Below, one piece after another: positions 45,031 to 52,383 of a DNA stretch of 64,000 nucleotides; positions within the stretch are counted from its first letter, which is position 1; each line of letters opens with the position of its first letter. The DNA comes from Lachnospiraceae bacterium (GTDB lineage Bacteria; Bacillota; Clostridia; Lachnospirales; Lachnospiraceae): contig JAUNGD010000007.1 of the NCBI GenBank assembly GCA_030524705.1, forward strand, positions 29,700-93,699, read 5' to 3'. The position numbers and the translations under genes were made by a program. The notes under the pieces were generated by a model, which had not been told where the DNA came from, ran no database searches, and saw only the letters and a list, made by a program, of their open reading frames with translations.

Positions 45031-46311
45031 TCACTCCTTTTCCTCTTCCTTAGATTTTGTTATTTTAACAAGGCGGATCATTTTATTCTCCACCTTTAAT
45101 ATCTGAAACAGATAACCGTACGCCGTGATCTCGGCCTGCTCTCCGTCAGTCGGGATCCGGTCAAGCTTCGAGATCAGCAGACCGTTCAGCGTATCATAAT
45201 CCTCATCCTCCAGCTGAATCCCGAGAATATCCTTTACCTCATCAAGATGCGCCATGCCGTCCATCAGGTAGCCGCTGTTCGCATCCCCGCGGATCAGCGG
45301 TATCTCCTTGTCGTATTCATCCTGGATATTGCCGACGATCTCCTCCAAAATATCCTCCATGGCCACAAGTCCGGCGGTCTCGCCGTACTCGTCCACCACA
45401 ATCACCATCTGCAGGTGCTCCGCCTGCATGTTCCGAAACAGCACATTGATGCCCCTGGTCTCCGGGATGAAACGCGCTGCCCGCAGAAGCCCCGGAATAT
45501 CCTTGATCAGCCAGTCGTCGTACTGCTCCATCGTGTGGAACTTCATGGCGTCTTTAAAGTGAAGGATCCCGGTAATATAATCAATACTCTCATCGTACAC
45601 CGGAAAGCGTGAAACCGGCTCTCCCACCATAAAAGAGATCGCATCCCGAAGATTCGTCGTGCCGCTGAGCCCTATGATATTTTTCCGGTGCGTCATAATA
45701 TCGCCGGCGTTTTTGTCATCCAGCTCAAAAATATTCTGGATCATCTCGGCTTCCCTTGCGTCGAGAACTCCCTGCTCATGGCCTTCATTGACCATGGAAA
45801 TGATCTCGTCCTCCGTCACCTCCTGCTCGAGAGAACGCGGGTCAATCCCCAGAAGCCGGATACAGAGCTCCGACAGAGCTGTCATAATGTATGTAAACGG
45901 AGACAGGACTGTCAGCACCGCCTGCACCACGCCGCGGCGGCGGAGAATCCAGCGGACCGCATTCTTGTGTCCCAGCATTTCCGGTATGGAATTCCCTGCA
46001 AGATAAAACAGGATCATCAGAACCGGAAGAAGCAGCCAGGGAGACCAGACATCCATCATCTGACTGCTCAAAAATCCGGCTCCGATATACGTTACCGTAT
46101 TGAGCAGCCAAATAGTGTGCGTGATCTTCCCGGACTGCCCTTTTAATTTTTCTATTTCGTCCGGCGGTTTCTCCGGCTCTGAAAAAGCGGACTGCAGTTC
46201 AGCATCCGATACGCTGCGCATCGCCGATGCAAATGCAGTCATGATAAAATGCAGTAAAAATAAAATGATCAAAAGAACGGCGCCCAATAGGCATCCCGCG
46301 TCACTATCCAT
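45031..46311 (-). CDS. CNNM/CorC-family membrane protein with CBS domains (HlyC/CorC type)
   Basis: A membrane protein often mislabelled hemolysin; relatives (CNNM, MpfA) export Mg2+. The N-terminal DUF21 domain (about 1-180, several membrane segments) is followed by two CBS domains (from about MTHRKNIIGLSG to VDEYGETAGLVAMED) and a C-terminal CorC/HlyC domain with GLLISKLDRIPTDG. The 426-aa length is standard. A clear promoter lies 50 bp upstream, and yebC and the DUF6062 gene follow. Confidence 0.93.
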   Translation of the reverse strand: MDSDAGCLLGAVLLIILFLLHFIMTAFASAMRSVSDAELQSAFSEPEKPPDEIEKLKGQSGKITHTIWLLNTVTYIGAGFLSSQMMDVWSPWLLLPVLMILFYLAGNSIPEMLGHKNAVRWILRRRGVVQAVLTVLSPFTYIMTALSELCIRLLGIDPRSLEQEVTEDEIISMVNEGHEQGVLDAREAEMIQNIFELDDKNAGDIMTHRKNIIGLSGTTNLRDAISFMVGEPVSRFPVYDESIDYITGILHFKDAMKFHTMEQYDDWLIKDIPGLLRAARFIPETRGINVLFRNMQAEHLQMVIVVDEYGETAGLVAMEDILEEIVGNIQDEYDKEIPLIRGDANSGYLMDGMAHLDEVKDILGIQLEDEDYDTLNGLLISKLDRIPTDGEQAEITAYGYLFQILKVENKMIRLVKITKSKEEEKE

Positions 46312-46358
46312 AAAGTGCTTAACTCCTTAAAAAAGTACATCAACAGATACATTAATTC

Positions 46359-46387
46359 AATATAGCATTTTCCCTATCATTCGTCAA
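46359..46387 (-). promoter_or_regulatory. Promoter of the CNNM-yebC-DUF6062 operon
   Basis: On the minus strand TTGACG (46382-46387) and TATATT (46359-46364) are 17 bp apart, placed about 48 bp before the first gene and 20 bp after the mazF stop. Confidence 0.78.
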
Positions 46388-46407
46388 GATTTGAAATCAC
46401 CCGGAGA

Positions 46408-46755
46408 CTATGTAATCAGTTCCAGACTGACCTGAAGCGCCTTATCAACCCGGGCCAGCAATTCAACATCAAGATGGCAAACTCTGTCCTTGAGCCTTCT
46501 CTTGTCAATGGTCCGAAGCTGCTCCAGAAGGATCACGGAATCCTTGACGATCTGGTATTTCCCGGCTTCGATCTCTACGTGGGTCGGCAGCTTCGCCTTG
46601 TTCATCTTTGAAGTGATTGCAGCACAGATCACGGTGGGGCTGTGCCGGTTCCCGACGTCGTTCTGGATGATCAGCACCGGGCGCACACCGCCCTGCTCAG
46701 AGCCCACCACCGGCCGAAGGTCTGCATAAAAGATATCTCCTCTTCGAATAATCAC
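46408..46755 (-). CDS. mazF: MazF/PemK-type endoribonuclease toxin, no antitoxin gene beside it
   Basis: Resembles B. subtilis EndoA (NdoA/MazF), an mRNA interferase. The 115-aa protein begins [23 protein letters not shown] at a GTG with GGAG eight bases upstream; the conserved [17 protein letters not shown] and [13 protein letters not shown] are intact, with Arg and Thr of the active site in place. In B. subtilis the order is alr-mazE-mazF; here mazF follows alr by 83 bp and no RHH antitoxin can fit in the gap. Antitoxin control must come from elsewhere, or the gene has another role. Confidence 0.92.
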   Translation of the reverse strand: MIIRRGDIFYADLRPVVGSEQGGVRPVLIIQNDVGNRHSPTVICAAITSKMNKAKLPTHVEIEAGKYQIVKDSVILLEQLRTIDKRRLKDRVCHLDVELLARVDKALQVSLELIT

Positions 46756-46838
46756 ACAATTCACACTCCGATACAAGTTATATACCTTAAGTATTTCCCT
46801 GTTTCTTCCGTATATTCATTGATGTGAAAGGTTTTCAT

Positions 46839-47972
46839 TTATTTCTCTGTCAAATAGATTCTCGGCACCCGTTTTCCAATATCGCATACAAATTCATACG
46901 GGAAACGGCCTGACAGCGTATCAAGCTCCTCCAGTGTGATCTGCTCCTCTCCGTCGCGGCCCAGCAGCGTCACCTCATCCAGAGGCTCGGCGTCTATGCC
47001 GGTAACATCTACCATGAACTGATCCATACAGACACGGCCGAGGATCGGTGCGCGCTGTCCCCGGATCAGCACGCAGCCCTTATTGCTCAGGCTGCGGGGA
47101 TACCCGTCTCCGTAGCCCACCGGGATTGTGGCAATCTGCATCGGCTCCCCGGCGGTGAAGGTGCCGCCGTAACTGACCGAGGCGCCTTTTTCGATCGTCT
47201 TGATGTATACAATGTGGGATTTCAGCTCCATTGCCGGGCGCAGTCTGACGTATGAGCGGCTCACCTCATCCGAAGGATAGATCCCGTAAATGCTGATCCC
47301 GGCTCTCGCCATATCCATGTTGGCCTTCGGTATTTCCAGAATTCCGGCGCTGTTGGAGCAATGGCGGATAAATCCCTCCACGCCCTTTTCCTGAAGCCCG
47401 TCGCAAAACTGTACAAACCTGTCCATCTGTATTCTGGTAAACGCCTTATCTGTCTCGTCTGCCTTAGCAAAATGGGTGAACACTCCCTCTATCTGTATAT
47501 GCGAGAGCCGGCTGATCCGTACCGCCAGCTCTGCACCCTTTTCTTCCCAGGGAACCCCGATCCGGGACATTCCCGTATCCACCGCTATGTGGACCGGCGC
47601 ACAGATCCCCTTTTTCTGAGCAGCCCTTGAAAAGGCCTCCGCCATCTCGTATGTAAAGACGGCCGGGCGTATTCCCGCCTCCGCCATCTCCTCATAATCC
47701 TCCTCAAAGGAATAGCCCAGGATGAGGATTGGCTTTTTGATACCTGCTCTTCGCAGCTCCAGGGCTTCGCTGACAGCGGCCACTGCAAATCCCCATATGT
47801 ATTCGTATGCTTCAGCCATCTGCGCGATGGGGACGGCGCCGTGGCCGTAGCCGTCCGTCTTCACGACGGCCACCATCTGCGTACCCTCCCGCAGGTTTGC
47901 TCTCATATTCTCAAAATTTTCCGCAATCGCATCCAAATGAATGTATGCTGTAATTCTACCGTTTTTTCTCAT
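46839..47972 (-). CDS. alr: Alanine racemase
   Basis: A PLP enzyme interconverting L- and D-alanine for peptidoglycan. The PLP lysine is in VVKTDGYGHGAVP near residue 37; the catalytic Tyr lies in SYGGTFTAGEP and the conserved CMDQFMVDVTG follows. Length (377 aa) is typical. It sits 12 bp after nnr and before mazF, with GGGAGG upstream of the ATG. Confidence 0.97.
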   Translation of the reverse strand: MRKNGRITAYIHLDAIAENFENMRANLREGTQMVAVVKTDGYGHGAVPIAQMAEAYEYIWGFAVAAVSEALELRRAGIKKPILILGYSFEEDYEEMAEAGIRPAVFTYEMAEAFSRAAQKKGICAPVHIAVDTGMSRIGVPWEEKGAELAVRISRLSHIQIEGVFTHFAKADETDKAFTRIQMDRFVQFCDGLQEKGVEGFIRHCSNSAGILEIPKANMDMARAGISIYGIYPSDEVSRSYVRLRPAMELKSHIVYIKTIEKGASVSYGGTFTAGEPMQIATIPVGYGDGYPRSLSNKGCVLIRGQRAPILGRVCMDQFMVDVTGIDAEPLDEVTLLGRDGEEQITLEELDTLSGRFPYEFVCDIGKRVPRIYLTEK

Positions 47973-47984
47973 AATTTCCTCCCG

Positions 47985-49487
47985 TCAGTTTGTTTCACTT
48001 TCCGCCGTCTTCAGTACATTTCCAAGCTGCTCCGTAATATCCCCGGCTGTCATTCCGTAGGCGCCGCGCTCTTCCCTCGCCCTGTCTCCGGCGCACCCGT
48101 GAAGATATACCCCCAGCGCCGCCGCATCGAAGGGCGTCATGCGCTGTGCCAGCAGGCCGCAGATCACTCCTGTAAGCACATCCCCGGAGCCTCCGGTGGC
48201 CATGCCGCTGTTGCCCGAGGTATTTACGTAAGTCCTCACGCCGTCCGACACCACCGTCCTGGCATCCTTCAGCGCGCAGATCACCTGATATTCACCGGCA
48301 AACCTTCTGGCCGTCAGAAGAATGTCTCCCAGAATCTCATCCTTCGTGCTGGCGGTCAGCCGCATCATCTCTCCGATATGCGGCGTCAGGATCACCGGCG
48401 CCTTTGTCTCATACAGAAGCTCCGCATCCTCGGACAAAAGATTCAGGCCGTCGGCGTCGATCACCAGCGGTCTGTCATAATGCTGCAGCACGTAAGCGAG
48501 GATCTCCCTTTGAACCTCCCCCTTTCCGAGGCCGGGCCCAATGCCCGTCACATCCGACCAAGACAAGGCCTCCAAAAGCTGCTCCTTCGGGAAGTTCGTT
48601 CCCTCCCAGGCCGTCACGACGGCCTCCGGCAGGTACGTCTGAACCACCGCGCGATTGCATGCGGGGGTAAAGACCCGCACCAGCCCGCAGCCCGTCCGGT
48701 ACGCCGCTAAAGCAGACATACATGCGGCTCCGCTCATTCCCTCGCTGCCGGCGATCAGCAGCACCTTCCCGTATGTCCCCTTGTTGGAATACGGCCTTCG
48801 CAGAGGCGCTCTTTGCAAATCCTCCTTCCCATACGTAAACACAGGAAAGGATTTCTCAGGAAAACGCTTCCCAAGGATTCCGATGTCCCTGCAGACGACC
48901 TTTCCGCAGTACTCCGCCCCGGGATACAGGATCTGGCCGATTTTCCGGTATGCAAAGGTGACCGTAAGATCGGCTTTTACCGCCGTCCCCAGCACCTCTC
49001 CGGTATCCGCCGAAATCCCGGAGGGAATATCCACCGCCACAACTGCGGCGTCCTGCTGATTCACCCAGTCGATCACATCGGCGTAGGAGCCCTCCACGGC
49101 CCGGGACAGTCCGATGCCAAATACGGCATCTACTATAGTAGTATATTCACGGTGCATGAAATTGGTGCTGATTTTTATTCCACAATTTTCACAAATCTTC
49201 TTCTGAATCCTTGTCTCCTCCGACAGGGACTGCTCCCTTCCGACAAATGCGATGTTCACCCGAATCCCCCGCTCGTCAAGAATCCGCGCCGCCGCAAAGC
49301 CGTCTCCGCCGTTGTTGCCGGATCCGCAGATGACAAGCACTGACCCAAGATCAAGCCCGGCCCGCTGCATTTCCTCCACCACGCACAGCGAGGCCCGTTC
49401 CATCAGCACCAGAGAAGGGATTCCGATTCTTTCGATCGTGTCGCCGTCGCATTGCTTCATCTGTGCTGAATTCAATAAAAATTCCAT
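47985..49487 (-). CDS. nnr: Bifunctional NAD(P)H-hydrate epimerase/dehydratase
   Basis: Repairs hydrated NAD(P)H. The N-terminal YjeF_N epimerase domain (about 1-215) has ICGSGNNGGDGFAAARIL and VDIPSGISADTG; the C-terminal carbohydrate-kinase-like ADP-dependent dehydratase (about 220-500) has GIGPGLG, DADGLNLLS, LTPHIGEM and the GGSGDVLTGVICG catalytic loop. Both halves look intact. It lies between rex and alr; a hairpin in the 77-bp gap after rex may attenuate transcription. Its place next to the NADH sensor gene is fitting. Confidence 0.96.
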   Translation of the reverse strand: MEFLLNSAQMKQCDGDTIERIGIPSLVLMERASLCVVEEMQRAGLDLGSVLVICGSGNNGGDGFAAARILDERGIRVNIAFVGREQSLSEETRIQKKICENCGIKISTNFMHREYTTIVDAVFGIGLSRAVEGSYADVIDWVNQQDAAVVAVDIPSGISADTGEVLGTAVKADLTVTFAYRKIGQILYPGAEYCGKVVCRDIGILGKRFPEKSFPVFTYGKEDLQRAPLRRPYSNKGTYGKVLLIAGSEGMSGAACMSALAAYRTGCGLVRVFTPACNRAVVQTYLPEAVVTAWEGTNFPKEQLLEALSWSDVTGIGPGLGKGEVQREILAYVLQHYDRPLVIDADGLNLLSEDAELLYETKAPVILTPHIGEMMRLTASTKDEILGDILLTARRFAGEYQVICALKDARTVVSDGVRTYVNTSGNSGMATGGSGDVLTGVICGLLAQRMTPFDAAALGVYLHGCAGDRAREERGAYGMTAGDITEQLGNVLKTAESETN

Positions 49488-49564
49488 GTCCTCCTCCTTG
49501 TCACAGTCCGATAAACAGGTTCAGGCCGGCAAAGCTTTATCGCCCCGCCGACCTGCAACTGTTT

Positions 49565-50203
49565 TTATTTATTGTTTTCAAGATGGTTGAGATTGTAGGA
49601 AAGCTGCATCAGGCTCTCGGAGAGATGTACGCTCTCAACGACGACATCCTTCGGAAGATGAAGATCCGTATGGGCAAAATTCCAAATGGCCTTTACCCCA
49701 TTTTCCACAAGAACCGGCGCAATCATCTCTGCGCCGTTTTTCGGCAGAGTGAGCGCTGCGATCTGGATCTGATTATCCTTGATGAACTGCGGAAGCTCAT
49801 CAATCATACGAATCTCAATTCCTCTCACAGAGACTCCCCGCAGTCTGGGATTTATATCAAAGATACCCTTGATCCAGAAACCGCGTTTTTCAAATTTAAC
49901 ATAGTTAGCCAGCGCCTGTCCAAGATTGCCGGCGCCTATGATGATCATATTGTAAATCTTATCAAGCCCCAGTATCTTTCCAATCTCATTATAAAGATAT
50001 TTCACATTGTAGCCGTACCCCTGCTGTCCAAAGCCGCCGAAATTATTCAGATCCTGCCGGATCTGGGAAGCCGTTACATTCATCATGTCACTCAGCTCGT
50101 TGGATGAGATACGTTCCACCTTTGCTTCTAACAAATCACCAAGATATCTGTAATATCGCGGCAGTCTTTTGACCACCACTTTTGAAATTCCATGTTCGTC
50201 CAC
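49565..50203 (-). CDS. rex: Redox-sensing transcriptional repressor Rex
   Basis: A dimeric repressor that leaves DNA when NADH is high, controlling fermentation and energy genes in Clostridia. The N-terminal winged helix (about 1-80) has LPRYYRYLGDL and VTASQIRQDLNNFGGFG; the Rossmann domain has IIGAGNLGQALANY and ends in a domain-swapped helix. Length (212 aa) is standard. It starts with GTG after GAGG. A strong promoter lies upstream with a candidate Rex site over its -35 box. Confidence 0.96.
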   Translation of the reverse strand: MDEHGISKVVVKRLPRYYRYLGDLLEAKVERISSNELSDMMNVTASQIRQDLNNFGGFGQQGYGYNVKYLYNEIGKILGLDKIYNMIIIGAGNLGQALANYVKFEKRGFWIKGIFDINPRLRGVSVRGIEIRMIDELPQFIKDNQIQIAALTLPKNGAEMIAPVLVENGVKAIWNFAHTDLHLPKDVVVESVHLSESLMQLSYNLNHLENNK

Positions 50204-50258
50204 GTTTTCAACCTCATTTTGTGCATTTTAACCAGCTTATAGGCATATGTGCTTTTTC

Positions 50259-50287
50259 ATTATACTAAAATGTGAATTTCTTGTCAA
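50259..50287 (-). promoter_or_regulatory. rex promoter with overlapping candidate Rex operator
   Basis: On the minus strand perfect TTGACA (50282-50287) and TATAAT (50259-50264) are 17 bp apart. The 18 bases 50270-50287 read TTGACAA-GAAA-TTCACAT, close to the Gram-positive Rex consensus TTGTGAA-N4-TTCACAA (11 of 14 half-site positions). The site covers the -35 box and spacer, suggesting autoregulation. Confidence 0.75.
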
Positions 50288-50375
50288 TCTTAGTACGGTC
50301 TTTTCATTTTATTGCTTCAAAAAAAATGCATTTCTTTTATATATTTTTTTGCATAATTTAAAAAATCTTCGGATA

Positions 50376-50403
50376 TTGTCTTTTTTTCAAATTTCGCTAT
50401 AAT
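50376..50403 (+). promoter_or_regulatory. Promoter of the ABC-F gene
   Basis: TTGTCT (50376-50381) and perfect TATAAT (50398-50403) are 16 bp apart, about 33 bp before the ATG. It is divergent from rex with AT-rich sequence between. Confidence 0.75.
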
Positions 50404-50435
50404 AAGAGAGAATGCTATTTATAAGGAGTAAATCA

Positions 50436-52346
50436 ATGATACTTTCATGTCAGAATATATCAAAGGCGTTCGGGACCGACACGATCATTTCCGGGGGCTC
50501 CTTTCATATCGAGGAGCATGAAAAGGCGGCGATTGTCGGCATCAACGGCGCCGGGAAAACTACGCTGCTCCGCATCATCGTCGGAGAAATGGAACCGGAT
50601 ACGGGAACAGTGGCGCTCTCCAAGGGCAGCACGCTGGGGTATCTCGAGCAGCACCAGGATGTCAACAGCACGGCTACGATCTATGACGAGCTGCTGTCCG
50701 TCAAGCAGGACGTCCTTCATATGGAGCGCCGCCTCCGCAGTATGGAGCAGGAAATGAAGCATCTCTCCGGGGACGCGCTGTCTCAGCTCATGGAACAGTA
50801 CAACCGGATTTCCACGGAATTTGAGCACCAGAATGGCTATGCCCTGCAAAGCGAGGTAGTCGGAGTACTCAAGGGACTGGGATTTGCAGAAGAAGATTTT
50901 TCCAAGCAGATCTGCACGCTCTCCGGCGGCCAGAAGACCCGGGTCGCCCTGGGCCGGCTACTCCTGTCCGCTCCTGATATCCTGCTTCTGGATGAGCCCA
51001 TCAACCACCTGGATCTGAATTCCATCACATGGCTGGAGAATTATCTTCTGAATTACAGCGGCGCCGTACTGATCGTCGCCCACGACCGGTATTTCCTGAA
51101 CAAGGTGGTATCCAAGGTGATTGAGCTGGACAACGGGCATATCATGTCCTTTACCGGAAACTACAGCGCCTACGCACAGAAAAAGGCGCAGCTTCGGGAA
51201 AGCGCATGGCGGGCCTACCTCAACCAGCAGCAGGAAATCAAGCATCAGGAAGCGGTGATCGCAAAGCTGAAATCCTTCAACCGGGAAAAATCCATCCGAA
51301 GGGCGGAAAGCCGGGAAAAAATGCTGGATAAAATCGAGGTGCTGGAAAAGCCGACAGAGGTCAGGGCCGATATGCATCTGCGTTTTTCTCCCCAGATCGT
51401 CAGCGGAAACGACGTACTTACCGTGGAGCATCTCTCCAAATCCTTCCCCGGAATTACGCTCTTCCGGGATCTGAATTTTACCATTAAGCGCGGGGAAAAG
51501 GTCGCCATCATCGGCGATAACGGTACGGGCAAGACCACAATTCTGAAAATCCTGAATGAGCTGGAGCGGGCCGATACCGGGGCCTTCACCCTGGGAAGCA
51601 AGGTACATATCGGTTATTACGACCAGGAGCACCAGCTTCTTCACATGGACAAAACGCTGATGGAGGAGATTTCCGACGTATACCCGGACATGACGGGAAC
51701 AGAGATCCGCAACGTGCTGGCTTCCTTTCTTTTTACCGGGGACGATGTGTTCAAATACGTGCGGGACTTAAGCGGCGGAGAACGCGGACGGCTGGCGCTG
51801 GCCAGGCTGATGCTCTCCAAATCCAACTTCCTGATCCTGGATGAGCCCACCAACCATCTGGACATTACCTCAAAGGAGATCCTGGAAGAGGCGATCCGCA
51901 ATTATTCCGGTACGGTACTGTACGTCTCCCACGACCGTTATTTTATCAACCAGACGGCCTCCCGGATCCTGGAGCTGAAGAACCAGGCGCTGATCAACTA
52001 CATCGGCAATTATGATTACTATCTGGAAAAGGTGGAGGAGCTGACGAAGGCATACGCCCCCGCCCTCCATCAGGAAACGCAGCAGTCGGATACCTCATCC
52101 TCCCGGCAGGACTGGGCGCGGCAGAAGGAGGAGCAGGCCCGGGAACGCAAACGTCAGAATGAATTAAAAAAGACCGAGGAACGCATCACTGCCCTGGAAG
52201 AACGCAGCAGCGAAATCGACGACCTGATGAGCAGGGAGGAAATTTTTACAGACGTTGCAAAATGCATGGAGCTGAGCAAGGAAAAAGCGGACCTTCTTGA
52301 GGAGCTGGATGTCCTGTATGAAAAATGGACGGAGCTGTCTGAATGA
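50436..52346 (+). CDS. ABC-F family ATP-binding protein (ribosome-associated type)
   Basis: A soluble protein with two ABC ATPase domains and no membrane part, typical of ABC-F translation factors (YdiF/Uup/EttA relatives) that relieve stalled ribosomes. Walker A motifs GINGAGKTT and GDNGTGKTT, signatures LSGGQKTR and LSGGERGR, Walker B LLLDEPINHLD and LILDEPTNHLD. The linker (about 240-310, charged helices) is present and a C-terminal coiled coil (about 555-636, rich in Glu/Arg/Lys) matches the Uup/YdiF arm. The ATG at 50436 has AAGGAG seven bases upstream (636 aa). An antibiotic-resistance role cannot be inferred. Confidence 0.93.
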   Translation: MILSCQNISKAFGTDTIISGGSFHIEEHEKAAIVGINGAGKTTLLRIIVGEMEPDTGTVALSKGSTLGYLEQHQDVNSTATIYDELLSVKQDVLHMERRLRSMEQEMKHLSGDALSQLMEQYNRISTEFEHQNGYALQSEVVGVLKGLGFAEEDFSKQICTLSGGQKTRVALGRLLLSAPDILLLDEPINHLDLNSITWLENYLLNYSGAVLIVAHDRYFLNKVVSKVIELDNGHIMSFTGNYSAYAQKKAQLRESAWRAYLNQQQEIKHQEAVIAKLKSFNREKSIRRAESREKMLDKIEVLEKPTEVRADMHLRFSPQIVSGNDVLTVEHLSKSFPGITLFRDLNFTIKRGEKVAIIGDNGTGKTTILKILNELERADTGAFTLGSKVHIGYYDQEHQLLHMDKTLMEEISDVYPDMTGTEIRNVLASFLFTGDDVFKYVRDLSGGERGRLALARLMLSKSNFLILDEPTNHLDITSKEILEEAIRNYSGTVLYVSHDRYFINQTASRILELKNQALINYIGNYDYYLEKVEELTKAYAPALHQETQQSDTSSSRQDWARQKEEQARERKRQNELKKTEERITALEERSSEIDDLMSREEIFTDVAKCMELSKEKADLLEELDVLYEKWTELSE

Positions 52347-52362
52347 CAGCTCCGCTCTTTTT
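52331..52362 (+). terminator. Intrinsic terminator overlapping the ABC-F stop codon
   Basis: Arms GGAGCTGTC (52331-52339) and GACAGCTCC (52345-52353) flank the TGA stop and are followed by GCTCTTTTTAT on the plus strand. On the other strand ATTTTTCA follows the same hairpin, so it may also end the convergent PEP-binding gene. Confidence 0.85.
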
Positions 52363-52383
52363 ATATAGAAAACTCTGTCGGCT

